Assembly: GCA_017695115.1 (NCBI GenBank)
Contig: JADILV010000080.1
Span: forward strand, 1 to 46,376
DNA from: Candidatus Cryptobacteroides avicola
GTDB lineage: Bacteria; Bacteroidota; Bacteroidia; Bacteroidales; UBA932
Length of the DNA stretch: 46,376 nucleotides
Reading direction: 5' to 3'
Position numbers and translations under genes: made by a program. Below the pieces are notes generated by a model. That model searched no databases, was not told the DNA's origin, and was given only the letters and a program-made list of their open reading frames with translations. Positions 25,012 through 34,400 of the stretch are shown here, piece by piece; within the stretch, counting starts at the first letter, position 1; each line of letters begins with the position of its first letter.

Positions 25012-25881
25012 ATGCTGAAACTTCAGACACCGGTAGATGCCGGACAGAGCCGTACCGGTATTTCATACAAGGACAGGATCATGATTCTGGGAAGCTGTTT
25101 CGCCGACAACATCGGCAGGAAAATGTCCGACCTGGGATTCAATGTCTGCGTCAATCCTTTCGGCACACTTTATAACCCCGTGTCTGTCAGCAACTCTATC
25201 CAGCGTCTGGAATGTGGCATACCGTTTTCAGAAGACGACTGCATCCGGATGGGAAGCGGCTCGCCGCTGATATGCTCCTTCAGCCACCATACTTCTTTCG
25301 CAAGAGAAACGGCGGATGAATTCCTGGAAAACGCGAATGCCCGGCTCGCAGAAGCCTCGGAGTTTTACCGGGACTGCAACAAGGTGATAATCACCCTCGG
25401 GACCAGCTGGTGCTACAGACACACGGAATCGGGCCTGATAGTATCGAACTGTCTGAAAAGGGACGCAAAAGAATTCACCAGAATACGCCTGGATCTGCAG
25501 ATGGAAACGACCATTCTGAAGAGCATATTGGAGAAAGCCCCTGAAAAGAAATTCATCTTCACGGTAAGCCCGATACGTCATCTGAAAGACGGTGCCCACG
25601 GGAACCAGCTCAGTAAGGCCACCCTGCTTCTGGCAGAAGACGAACTCTGCGGGATGTTCCCTGACAGATGCGAATATTTCCCCGCTTACGAAATCATGAT
25701 GGACGAACTGCGGGACTACAGGTTCTATGCGGAAGACATGACGCATCCGTCAGACCAGGCAGTCAGCTATATCTGGGAGCGTTTCTGCGATTTCGCCCTC
25801 CCTGATTCCGAGCGCCCGCTGCTTGCAGAAAAAGAAAAGGAGTTCCGCCGGTCCAGGCATATCGAAGGCAGAAGGAAATGA
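25012..25881 (+). CDS. GSCFA domain protein
   Basis: 289 residues. The family motif GSCFAD is at residues 27-32 (RIMILGSCFADNIGRKM), followed by NPFGTLYNPVSVSNSIQRL, TLGTSWCYRH, FTVSPIRHLKDG, EYFPAYEIMMDELRDYRFY and the C-terminal DMTHPSDQAVSYIWERF. GSCFA proteins resemble SGNH/GDSL-type esterases, with Ser28 and a DxxH-like pair (DMTHPSD) as likely catalytic residues; their substrate is unknown, possibly acyl groups on surface glycans. No signal peptide is present, so it is cytoplasmic. It is the last gene of the recG transcript. Confidence 0.9.
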   Translation: MLKLQTPVDAGQSRTGISYKDRIMILGSCFADNIGRKMSDLGFNVCVNPFGTLYNPVSVSNSIQRLECGIPFSEDDCIRMGSGSPLICSFSHHTSFARETADEFLENANARLAEASEFYRDCNKVIITLGTSWCYRHTESGLIVSNCLKRDAKEFTRIRLDLQMETTILKSILEKAPEKKFIFTVSPIRHLKDGAHGNQLSKATLLLAEDELCGMFPDRCEYFPAYEIMMDELRDYRFYAEDMTHPSDQAVSYIWERFCDFALPDSERPLLAEKEKEFRRSRHIEGRRK

Positions 25882-25897
25882 CTGCCATTAAAAAAAA

Positions 25898-25928
25898 TTT
25901 GCAGAAAGACTTTTTGTTTCTATATTTG
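25898..25928 (+). promoter_or_regulatory. Promoter of ABC/GntR operon
   Basis: TTTG (25898-25901), 19 nt, TATATTTG (25921-25928): a textbook Bacteroidetes promoter. Transcription should start near 25934, about 48 nt before the ABC ATPase start. Confidence 0.8.
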
Positions 25929-25931
25929 CAG

Positions 25932-25951
25932 TGTATTAATAAACTAATACA
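25932..25951 (+). promoter_or_regulatory. Perfect dyad operator for GntR/YtrA-type regulator
   Basis: Perfect 7-bp arms TGTATTA and TAATACA separated by 6 nt, positioned over the expected transcription start. A YtrA-subfamily GntR gene closes the operon, and that group typically recognises dyads of the TGTA...TACA kind at its own operon. The likely mode is autorepression by blocking initiation. Confidence 0.65.
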
Positions 25952-25981
25952 GCAAGTATTCAAATCAAAAAACATACTGCA

Positions 25982-26809
25982 ATGATAAACATTGACAATA
26001 TCACCTTCAGCTACGGAAACAATGTCGTACTGAAAAACATCACGATGCACCTTGAAGAAGGCAAGATTTACGGCCTTCTCGGGGAAAACGGAGTCGGCAA
26101 GACTACCCTGCTCACCCTTCTCTGCGGACTCAAGAAAGTCAGGTCCGGTTCTATCGAAATCGACGGACACATCCCTTTCAACCGGGAGCCGTCTTTCCTT
26201 TCTCTCGAATATTTCCTGAGCGACGAAGTCGCACCGATGCCGGTTCCGGCAGAGAAATTCGCATTGTCATACGGAAAATTCTGGGAAAAGTTCGACATGG
26301 GCAAGTTTTCGGAGCTTATGGGCATCTTCGAGACAGACGCTTCCCAGAAAATGAACAGGATGTCGTTCGGCCAGCTCAAGAAAACCTACATTTCGTTCGC
26401 CCTCGCCTGCAACTGCAAATACCTTTTCATGGACGAGCCTACAAACGGACTGGACATCCCGTCAAAGGCACAGTTCAGGAAAGCGGTCACGAAATACACC
26501 GCAGAGGATTCCACCCTTCTCATTTCGACCCATCAGGTCCGTGACCTGGAAAACATCATCGACCCGATAATAATCTTCGACCGCCAGGATGTCCTGCTGA
26601 ATGCTTCCGTCGCGGAAATAGCAGACAAACTCACATTCGACTACAGCAACGAAAAGAATCCTCATGCCCTCTACAGCGAAGTGACCCCGGGCGGCAGCGT
26701 CCAGGTGTACATGAATACCGGAGATGAGGAAAGCAAGGTAAACATAGAGGCCCTGTTCAACACCGTCCATCTCCATAAAGAACTGATCAAAGGACTGTTC
26801 AGAAAATAA
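25982..26809 (+). CDS. ABC transporter ATP-binding protein
   Basis: 275 residues. Nucleotide-binding subunit driving the two permeases that follow. Walker A GENGVGKT (34-41), signature SFGQL (128-132, in place of the usual LSGGQ), Walker B YLFMDEPTNGLD (147-158) and H-loop His184 (STHQVRDLE). The C-terminal extension after residue 190 carries a small domain ending LIKGLFRK. The domain resembles YtrB/CcmA-type exporters that occur with YtrA-family regulators. It is first in a four-gene operon and is 7 nt from the first permease. The substrate is not evident; relatives respond to envelope-active compounds. Confidence 0.93.
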   Translation: MINIDNITFSYGNNVVLKNITMHLEEGKIYGLLGENGVGKTTLLTLLCGLKKVRSGSIEIDGHIPFNREPSFLSLEYFLSDEVAPMPVPAEKFALSYGKFWEKFDMGKFSELMGIFETDASQKMNRMSFGQLKKTYISFALACNCKYLFMDEPTNGLDIPSKAQFRKAVTKYTAEDSTLLISTHQVRDLENIIDPIIIFDRQDVLLNASVAEIADKLTFDYSNEKNPHALYSEVTPGGSVQVYMNTGDEESKVNIEALFNTVHLHKELIKGLFRK

Positions 26810-26816
26810 AACCGCC

Positions 26817-27611
26817 ATGGCACGCAAAGATTCATTCGATTCAGACAGATTCGGGAAATACTTTTCCTTTGAACTGGAAGAGACTGTCCGTTCGCAGGGG
26901 CTGTTTGTCTTGCTGTCCGGACTGGTGCCGCTGATTTTCTTCATCATATCGGTCATTTTCTCATTACTGTATGATCATGAGAATCTTGAAGATTTCTGGA
27001 GCGGATACTTTATCTTCAAGATACTGATAGCCACAGTGGCATTTGTCCTGTTCTTCCTGGTCTTCCCGATAGTCAGATACGGAAACCTCACTGACAGGCG
27101 GGAAGGCGTGATGCCGGTCCTTTTACCTGCATCACATACGGAAAAATTCTTCTGTTCAGTGCTGGTTTCCGTGATAATCGCCCCCGTTGTCTTTTTGACA
27201 CTGTATCTGGGAAGCGATGCCGTACTTAGTGCATTGTTCCCTTTATCCGGCAAATCCCTGGCTGGATATTTCCTTGAATATAAACTCGTTTCATACAACG
27301 AAGAATTCGGTTTTTCACTTGCCGGCACTTATGCATTCTTCCTGCCACCGATGGTATCGTTTGCCGGACTTGCCGGAGGAGCCCTGTTCAAAAAGAACAA
27401 GATAACCAAGACATTCTTCTCATGCGCCGTCGCACTCATCCTGTTCCTGATGATAGTGATCAGTATTGTCGACTCTCTGTATATGAGTGCGGAGCAGACC
27501 GCTGAAATGGTAGTCAGCAACTGCACATGGTTCTGGTACACCGTGCAGGCTGTCACGGCGGCAGGATTCGGATTGTATTATTGGGAACGGACCAGAAAAA
27601 TAGAACTTTAG
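26817..27611 (+). CDS. ABC transporter permease-like protein (paralogue 1)
   Basis: 264 residues with six predicted membrane segments at about 25-48, 58-84, 110-135, 160-190, 200-220 and 235-255. A cytoplasmic loop motif RYGNLTDRREGVMPVLLPASHTEKFF recurs in the next protein (CYGHITEKRAG...LLPASSLEKAL), as does the N-terminal FGKY/FGRY motif, so the two arose by duplication and probably form a heterodimeric channel for the upstream ATPase. The gap to the second permease is 5 nt. The substrate is unknown. Confidence 0.82.
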   Translation: MARKDSFDSDRFGKYFSFELEETVRSQGLFVLLSGLVPLIFFIISVIFSLLYDHENLEDFWSGYFIFKILIATVAFVLFFLVFPIVRYGNLTDRREGVMPVLLPASHTEKFFCSVLVSVIIAPVVFLTLYLGSDAVLSALFPLSGKSLAGYFLEYKLVSYNEEFGFSLAGTYAFFLPPMVSFAGLAGGALFKKNKITKTFFSCAVALILFLMIVISIVDSLYMSAEQTAEMVVSNCTWFWYTVQAVTAAGFGLYYWERTRKIEL

Positions 27612-27616
27612 ATATT

Positions 27617-28378
27617 ATGAAAAACAACATATTCTCATTTTCACGATTCGGCAGATATTGCGGCAGCAGCCTTGCCTCCATCTGCTCGGGCAAAGGACTG
27701 AGCATACTCGCCTTCGGCCTTATACCTGTGTATGTTTTCGTGCTTGACATCCTGTTTTCTTCATTCGGGCACGACTACCAGTACATGTTTGCCTCTTCAA
27801 GAAGTGCATTCTTTGCCATCACCGGAGCTATATTCGTCATCTGGATGCCAGCAGCCTGCTACGGTCATATCACGGAAAAACGGGCCGGCTCGATGTTTAC
27901 GCTTCTGCCTGCATCAAGTCTTGAAAAGGCCCTCAGTATGATTATCAATACCATGATCATCATACCTTTGTCTTTCCTTGCAATATATTTTGCCCTGGAC
28001 CTGCTGATCACCCTGGCCGTGGGCAGTCCTGTCAAGGATTCGATTGTGGTATATTTATTTACGGAACCGTTGATTCCTGTGAAACTGTCGTTTACTGACA
28101 TGCTGCTTTCAGCTGTCAACAACATGCTGGTCTTCCTGCTGGGCGCGGTCATTTTCAAAAGGCACAAGATCGCAAAGACAATACTTGTACTGATGGGGAT
28201 CTCCATCGTGGTTTCTTTCGGTGTGGCATCGGTAATAAATGCCATAGGCATAGACTGGGTAACCTCTGCCGATTTCGACATGGACAGACTTTTCTTATGG
28301 AACACCGTATGGTCATGCATCCTGTGTGCGGCGTTAAGCGCAGGCATATTTTTCAGAATCAGGAAAATACAATATTAG
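27617..28378 (+). CDS. ABC transporter permease-like protein (paralogue 2)
   Basis: 253 residues from the ATG at 27617; the open frame extends upstream into the preceding gene, but this start has proper spacing after that gene's stop and matches the N-terminus of its paralogue (SFSRFGRYCGSSLASICSGKGLSILAFGLIPVY). Six membrane segments are predicted, with the shared YGHITEKRAGSMFTLLPASSLEKAL loop motif between segments 2 and 3. It presumably pairs with the preceding permease. The GntR gene begins 6 nt after its stop. Confidence 0.82.
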   Translation: MKNNIFSFSRFGRYCGSSLASICSGKGLSILAFGLIPVYVFVLDILFSSFGHDYQYMFASSRSAFFAITGAIFVIWMPAACYGHITEKRAGSMFTLLPASSLEKALSMIINTMIIIPLSFLAIYFALDLLITLAVGSPVKDSIVVYLFTEPLIPVKLSFTDMLLSAVNNMLVFLLGAVIFKRHKIAKTILVLMGISIVVSFGVASVINAIGIDWVTSADFDMDRLFLWNTVWSCILCAALSAGIFFRIRKIQY

Positions 28379-28384
28379 AAGATC

Positions 28385-28747
28385 ATGGAATTCGATTCAA
28401 ACAAACCTATATTTCTCCAGATATACGACTCGATATGCGAACGTATTCTCAGCGGAGAGTCCCCGGAAGGATCAAGGATCCTGTCCGTGAGAGATCTGGG
28501 CGCAGAAATCGGAGTAAATCCCAACACGGTAATGCGCAGTTACGAAAGGCTTACCAATGACGGAATAATCTTCAACAAGCGTGGCATCGGATATTTCATC
28601 TGCGAAGGGGCCAGGGAGAAGGTGCTGGAAAAGATGAGGGAGGATTTCATGCAGAATGAACTCCCGGGTATCCTGAAGAAGATCAGGCTGCTGGGGCTCA
28701 GTCCGGAAGTACTTGCCGGAAGCTGCAGCAAAGATACAGGCGAATAA
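28385..28747 (+). CDS. GntR-family transcriptional regulator (YtrA subfamily)
   Basis: 120 residues, the short length of the YtrA subfamily. The winged helix-turn-helix lies at about 8-75: PIFLQIYDSICERILSGESPEGSRILSVRDLGAEIGVNPNTVMRSYERLTNDGIIFNKRGIGYFI, with the conserved Leu-Ser-Val-Arg-Asp-Leu and Asn-Pro-Asn-Thr-Val signatures. The rest is a two-helix dimerisation stub with no ligand-binding domain. It is the last gene of the ABC operon, and a matching perfect dyad lies over the operon's transcription start, so autorepression is likely. The inducer is unknown. Confidence 0.93.
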   Translation: MEFDSNKPIFLQIYDSICERILSGESPEGSRILSVRDLGAEIGVNPNTVMRSYERLTNDGIIFNKRGIGYFICEGAREKVLEKMREDFMQNELPGILKKIRLLGLSPEVLAGSCSKDTGE

Positions 28748-28777
28748 CCTGGAACACACGACATAAATATTGATTTT

Positions 28778-28819
28778 GAGGGTGCGCCGGAAGTGATTTC
28801 AGGGCTCCCTCGAATTTTT
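28778..28819 (+). terminator. Possible terminator after GntR gene
   Basis: Stem GAGGG...CCCTC (28778-28782 with 28807-28811), extended inward by GC and CC pairs with one mismatch and one bulge, followed by gaattttt. It lies 31 nt after the GntR stop. The U-tract is only five bases, so strength is uncertain. Confidence 0.5.
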
Positions 28820-28904
28820 CAGTTGTCTTCATTAACTGTCAACCTGTCAATATTCCTGGTCTTAATACTGCCTGCGCCCATTTATACTGTTGCGCCTCGG
28901 CAAT

Positions 28905-28925
28905 TGCAATCAAGCTTGCATTGCA
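28905..28925 (+). promoter_or_regulatory. Near-palindrome over the -33 region of the DPP11 promoter
   Basis: tgcaat caagcttg c attgca: 21 nt, symmetrical apart from one extra base. It covers the presumed -33 TTG of the next gene, the position expected for a repressor or activator site. Confidence 0.4.
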
Positions 28926-28946
28926 CTCGGCTTCTGCGTATATTTG
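28916..28946 (+). promoter_or_regulatory. Promoter of DPP11-type peptidase gene
   Basis: TTG (28916-28918), 20 nt, TATATTTG (28939-28946). It fits the Bacteroidetes consensus and gives a leader of about 35-40 nt. Confidence 0.65.
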
Positions 28947-28988
28947 CACGATTTGCAAAAGTTATAAAACAAAATCTACCAGCCTGAT

Positions 28989-31190
28989 ATGAAAAAGATA
29001 GGACAGATTATGACAGCGGCTGCCATATCCATGGCTCTGGCCGGGTCCGGGACAGCTTACGCCGATGAAGGAATGTGGCTTCCGTCGCTGATTTCCCAGA
29101 GGATAGAGGATATGCAGAGCAAAGGGTTCAGGCTCGATGCCGAGGATATCTACAGTATCAACCAGGCTTCGCTTAAGGATGCCGTGGTGCTTTTCGGAAG
29201 AGGCTGCACAGGAGAGGTGATTTCACCGGAAGGGCTGCTTCTTACCAACCACCACTGTGGCTACGGACAGATACAGAAGCACAGCAGCGTGGAACATGAC
29301 TACCTTCGGGACGGATTCTGGGCAATGACCCGTGACGAGGAACTGCCTAATGAAGGGTTGACCGTCAGCTTTCTGGAAAGGATGGAAGATGTGACGGACA
29401 GGATTCTCGACGGATATGTTACTGATATGACGGAAAGCCAGAGGGATTCTGTCGTAAAGGCCAATTCAGATGCACTTGTCAAGGAAGTGACAACCGAAGG
29501 GAAAGGGCTGAGGGCCACTGTAGAAGCCCTGTATTACGGAAACCAGTATTTTCTGTTCCTGTACCGTGAATACAGTGATGTCCGCCTGGTAGGCGCACCG
29601 CCTTCTTCAATCGGCAAGTTCGGTGGAGATACCGACAACTGGATGTGGCCACGCCATACAGGGGACTTCTCCATTTTCCGTATCTATGCGGACAAGGACA
29701 ACAACCCTGCTCCCTATTCTCCGGACAATGTGCCTTACACTCCCAAAAAGTTCTTCAGGATTTCCCTGAACGGTGTCCATGAAGGTGATTTCACTTTCAT
29801 CTACGGATTCCCTGGAAGTACACGCGAATATATCATGTCGGAAGGCGTCAGGTATATATCCGATGTTTCCGATCCGGCCAAAATCGCGCTGCGCACCCAG
29901 AGACTTGACATACAGAAAAAATATATGGACCGGAGCCAGGCGGTCAGAATCCAGTATTCGTCCAAGAATGCAGGCGTAGCCAATGCCTGGAAAAAATGGC
30001 AGGGCGAAGCCGGGGGAATCAGACGGCTCGGGACTGTCGCGGCAAAACAGGAGTATGAAAAGAGGTTTTCCGAATGGGCCGAAGGCACCGGCTATGAGAC
30101 CGTCCTGCCACGGCTGGATTCTCTTTACGGAGCCCTTGAGCCGTATATGTTCACACAGGAATATTATACGGAATCTGCCAGGAGCATTGAGCTCTGCAAT
30201 TTCGCTATGAGCATCTGGAAACAATTCAAGGAATACGGCAGATTCCTCGGATCAGGGAAAGCTTCTGACGCAGCAGTAACAGACTCCGCTGAAAATGCTT
30301 TCTTCTCCGGCATATCCAAAACAGCAAAGTCTTTCTACAAGGACTATTACGCTCCTATTGACAAGGAATCTTTCATAGCTGTCATGAGTTCTTTCGCCGA
30401 AGATTTACCGGAAGATTTCCAGCCTGCATATTTCAAAGACGGTATCGCAAAGTACGGCAGTATCGCTGTCTGGGCGGACTCGCTGTTCTGCAATTCCATT
30501 TTCACGGACAGTACGCGTGTGCTGACCCTTACTCCGGCTGACAGTGCTGCCGTCAGCGATGACCCTGCTTTCATATTCGGAAATTCCTTTGCTGAATGGT
30601 TCGCGAAAGACATAGCCCCCGTCTGCAAACGGATAAACAGCGAAATCACCCTCCTTTACAGGACTTATATGAAAGGCCAGATGGAGTTCGAACCGGAAAA
30701 GGCGTTCTACCCTGACGCGAACCTCACTCTCCGTGTGGCTTACGGGAAAGTCCAGGGCTATTCCCCTGCCGACGGCGTTTACTATGAACCTTCGTCTACT
30801 CTGGAAGGCATAATGGAGAAGGACAATCCTGAAATTTTCGATTATGACATTCCGCAGCGGCTGAGGGATATCCATTCTGAAAAGGATTATGGCAGATGGG
30901 CTGTCACTGATGCCCAGGGCAATACGACCGTCCCGGTATGCTTCATCGCTACCAATCATACTTCCGGAGGAAATTCAGGAAGCCCTGTCATAAATGCAGA
31001 CGGAGACCTTATGGGGATAAATTTCGACAGGGTGTGGGAAGGGACGATGAGCGATATCGTCTTCGATCCTGACTACTGCAGGAATATCTGCCTGGATATC
31101 AGATATGTACTGTTTATAATCGACAAGGTCGCCGGGGCCGGTCATCTTCTCGACGAAATGGTTTTCGCAGGGATAAATACTGAAAAGTAA
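28989..31190 (+). CDS. dpp11: S46 family dipeptidyl peptidase, DPP11 type (Asp/Glu-specific)
   Basis: 733 residues. The signal peptide is MKKIGQIMTAAAISMALAGSG (cleavage near AYA-DEG). It is a periplasmic serine exopeptidase releasing N-terminal dipeptides. The S46 catalytic regions are present: LLTNHHCGYGQIQKHSSVEHDYL (His in the HHC motif, residues 88-90), DTDNWMWPRHTGDFSIFRIYAD (Asp region) and GGNSGSP with Ser663. Eighteen residues after the serine is Arg681 (GINFDRVWEGTMSD). In characterised S46 enzymes an Arg at this spot marks DPP11 and acidic P1 preference, whereas DPP7 has Gly. Length fits the family. It is monocistronic: promoter upstream, convergent carB downstream. Confidence 0.92.
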   Translation: MKKIGQIMTAAAISMALAGSGTAYADEGMWLPSLISQRIEDMQSKGFRLDAEDIYSINQASLKDAVVLFGRGCTGEVISPEGLLLTNHHCGYGQIQKHSSVEHDYLRDGFWAMTRDEELPNEGLTVSFLERMEDVTDRILDGYVTDMTESQRDSVVKANSDALVKEVTTEGKGLRATVEALYYGNQYFLFLYREYSDVRLVGAPPSSIGKFGGDTDNWMWPRHTGDFSIFRIYADKDNNPAPYSPDNVPYTPKKFFRISLNGVHEGDFTFIYGFPGSTREYIMSEGVRYISDVSDPAKIALRTQRLDIQKKYMDRSQAVRIQYSSKNAGVANAWKKWQGEAGGIRRLGTVAAKQEYEKRFSEWAEGTGYETVLPRLDSLYGALEPYMFTQEYYTESARSIELCNFAMSIWKQFKEYGRFLGSGKASDAAVTDSAENAFFSGISKTAKSFYKDYYAPIDKESFIAVMSSFAEDLPEDFQPAYFKDGIAKYGSIAVWADSLFCNSIFTDSTRVLTLTPADSAAVSDDPAFIFGNSFAEWFAKDIAPVCKRINSEITLLYRTYMKGQMEFEPEKAFYPDANLTLRVAYGKVQGYSPADGVYYEPSSTLEGIMEKDNPEIFDYDIPQRLRDIHSEKDYGRWAVTDAQGNTTVPVCFIATNHTSGGNSGSPVINADGDLMGINFDRVWEGTMSDIVFDPDYCRNICLDIRYVLFIIDKVAGAGHLLDEMVFAGINTEK

Positions 31191-31378
31191 ATCCCTACTC
31201 AATAAGCAAATGAAGCCCCTTTTCAGGAGCCAATGTCATAAATAACCGTCAATGGCTTTGAACATTCATCTGTTCACGACAAATTTATCGTATCCGTCAC
31301 CTCTGTTCGGCTGATTTAAAATCTGATGAGGCGATGCAGAAGCGCAGCTTGATGCAGATTGAAAATATAAAAAATAAG

Positions 31379-31481
31379 AATAAGGGCTGAAGTTCAAGGC
31401 GTGCACAGCACGAGCACCGGAGCAACCTTGATGGTTGTGAGGAGCGCAGAGCAAGCACAACGCAGAAATTCAGCCCTTATT
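31379..31481. repeat. 103-nt element bounded by 13-nt perfect inverted repeats
   Basis: Arms aataagggctgaa (31379-31391) and ttcagcccttatt (31469-31481) enclose about 77 nt that hold a smaller hairpin (caacc ttgat ggttg, 31423-31437). It lies in the 294-nt gap between convergent dpp11 and carB, ending 3 nt before the carB stop. The outer stem with flanking A/T could end transcription in both directions. The interior has no good coding potential. Upstream, 31320-31360 holds another weak inverted repeat (aatctg/cagatt around aagc gca gctt). It looks like a dispersed intergenic repeat, but only one copy is in this window. Confidence 0.65.
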
Positions 31482-31484
31482 ATT

Positions 31485-34400
31485 TTAATACTGGTCCCAG
31501 GACTTAATCTGAATATCATCCTGCCCCATCTCGCAGAACGCCCTGATAAACGCGGTCGCAAGGCGTGCATTGGTAATCAGCGGGATGTTGAAGTCGATTG
31601 CCGCACGGCGGATTTTGTAACCGTTGTCCATCTCGAGAGTACTGTAGTTCTTAGGGATATTGACAACAAGGTCTATTTCCTTGTCCTGCAGCATTTTCAG
31701 AGCGGATTCAAACTCTGCGGCAAGTACCGGGTCTTCGCTCTCGCTCGGCCAGAGGACCCGAGTGGCAGGAACATCGTTCTCTACCAGATATTTATAGGAA
31801 CCTCCCGTAGCATAAAGAGTATAACCGTGGTCGGCAAGCAGTCTGCAGGCTCCGAAAAGGTCGGCTTTCTGCAGAGCGTCGCCGGAAGAAATCAGGATAT
31901 TCTTTGACGGGATCTTGTAGCCTACCGACAACACCGATTTCAGAAGTGCCTCGTTGAAATCATCCCCGATACATCCTACTTCACCGGTAGAGGCCATATC
32001 GACTCCGAGGACAGGGTCGGCCTGCTGCAGTCTGGAGAACGAGAACTGTGAAGCCTTGATCCCCACATAGTCAAGGTCGAACGCGCTCTTGTGAGGCGGC
32101 ATCGGTTTCTTGCCGAGCATAACCTTGGTAGCGAGTTCTATAAGGTTGATTTTAAGAACCTTGGAAACGAAAGGAAAACTCCGTGACGCCCTCAGGTTAC
32201 ACTCTATGACCTTGATGGCGTTTTCCTTGGCGAGGAACTGGATATTGAAAGGCCCTGAAATCTCCAGAGCGGCCGCGATTTTCTTCGCGATTTTCTTGAT
32301 ACGGCGGACGGTCTCGATATAAAGTTTCTGCGGAGGGAACTGGATGGTAGCGTCTCCCGAATGGACTCCGGCAAACTCGATATGCTCTGAAATGGCGTAT
32401 GCGATGACTTCTCCTGCATCAGCCACAGCATCGAACTCGATTTCCTTGCACCTCTGCATGAACTGGCTGATGACGACAGGATGCTTCTTGGAGACTTCAG
32501 CCGCCATTGAAAGGAAGCGCTTGAGTTCGTCTTCGTTGTAGCATACGTTCATCGCGGCGCCTGAAAGCACGTATGACGGTCTTACCAGCACAGGGAAACC
32601 TACCTGTGAAACAAATGCGTTCACATCATCCAGCGTGGTGAGTTCCTTCCACTTAGGCTGGTCTATCCCCAGAGCGTCTACGATAGACGAGAACTTGTGC
32701 CTGTCCTCAGCCTTGTCTATGCTGGAAGCCTTGGTCCCTAGGATATTGACTCCGCTCTGGTCAAGCCTGAGGGCAAGGTTGTTCGGAATCTGTCCTCCCA
32801 CTGAAACCACCATTCCGTGCGGCTGCTCCAGTTCATAGATATCCATCACCCTCTCGTATGTAAGCTCATCAAAATAGAGCCTGTCGCACATGTCGTAGTC
32901 AGTGGATACCGTCTCCGGATTGTAATTGATCATTACACCCCTGTAGCCTTCTTTCTTGATGGTATTCAAGGCATTGACCGAACACCAGTCGAACTCAACG
33001 GAACTTCCGATCCTGTACGCTCCTGATCCGAGGACGATTACCGAGCGGTGGTCGTGCAGGTACCTGACATCATTGTAGCTGCCGTTATATGTAAGGTAAA
33101 GATAGTTTGTCTGCGCCGGGAATTCAGCCGCGAGGGTATCTATCTGTTTTACGCACGGCACGATACCGTGTGACTTTCTGAATGCACGGACGATATTCTG
33201 GGCGTCTTCGCTGTCAATCTTGTCCTTGTATATGGCCCTTGCTATCTGGAAATCGGAGAATCCCTGCTGCTTGGCCAGACGGAGAAGTCCGGCCGGCATC
33301 GCCTCGCAGTTGTCATAAGTCTGCATTTCGTGATAAGTCCGCACTATCCCGGCAAGCTTATGCAGGAACCATTTGTCTATCTTGGTCAGATCGTGTATCT
33401 GGTCAACGGTGTATCCTGCCCTCATTGCCTTGGATATCACGAATATGCGCCTGTCGGTAGGTTCGCGCAGAGCCTCATCCACATCAGCGACCTTCAGTTC
33501 CTTGTTACCGACGAACCCGTGGGCGCCCTGTCCTATCATCCTGAGACCTTTCTGTATAGCCTCTTCAAAGCTGCGGCCTATGGCCATCACTTCTCCGACA
33601 CTCTTCATGCTGGACCCGATCTTGCGGGAAACACCGTGGAATTTGGAAAGATCCCAGCGAGGTATCTTGCAGACAATGTAGTCAAGCGCAGGCTCGAAGA
33701 AAGCAGGAGTCACCTTCGTGACGGAGTTCTTCAGATCAAACAGCCCGTATCCCAACCCGAGTTTGGCCGCCACAAAAGCCAGAGGATAACCTGTCGCCTT
33801 TGACGCAAGAGCGGAAGAACGGCTCAGACGCGCATTCACTTCGATTACCCTGTAATCCATAGCATCAGGGTTGAAAGCATACTGGACATTGCACTCTCCG
33901 ACGATACCTATATGACGCACGATCTTTATGGAAAGCTCGCGGAGATAATGATATTCTTCGTTTGTAAGCGTCTGGGACGGTGCCACTACGATACTTTCGC
34001 CTGTATGGATTCCCAGAGGGTCGAAGTTCTCCATGTTGCAGACCGTGATACAGTTGTCATAACGGTCGCGGACCACCTCGTATTCGATCTCTTTCCAGCC
34101 CTTGAGCGACTTCTCGACAAGCACCTGCGGAGAGAACGAGAAAGCCTTTTCACAAATCTCTTCCAGTTCCTGCTCGTTGTCGCAGAACCCTGAACCGAGT
34201 CCTCCCAGCGCGTATGCTGCGCGGATTATCACAGGATAACCGAGTTCCAGGGCAGCAGCACGTGCCTGCTCCATATTCTCGGCAGCATGGGACTTGATGG
34301 TCTTGACATCGATCTGGTCCAGCTTCTCCACGAAAAGTTCACGGTCTTCTGTATCTATAATCGCCTGCACAGGCGTACCGAGTACCTTGACTCCGTATTT

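Noticed and set aside
31379..31481. tRNA or riboswitch in the dpp11-carB gap
   Set aside because: The structure is a simple long-arm hairpin without cloverleaf or known conserved elements, and it lies at the 3' ends of both genes.
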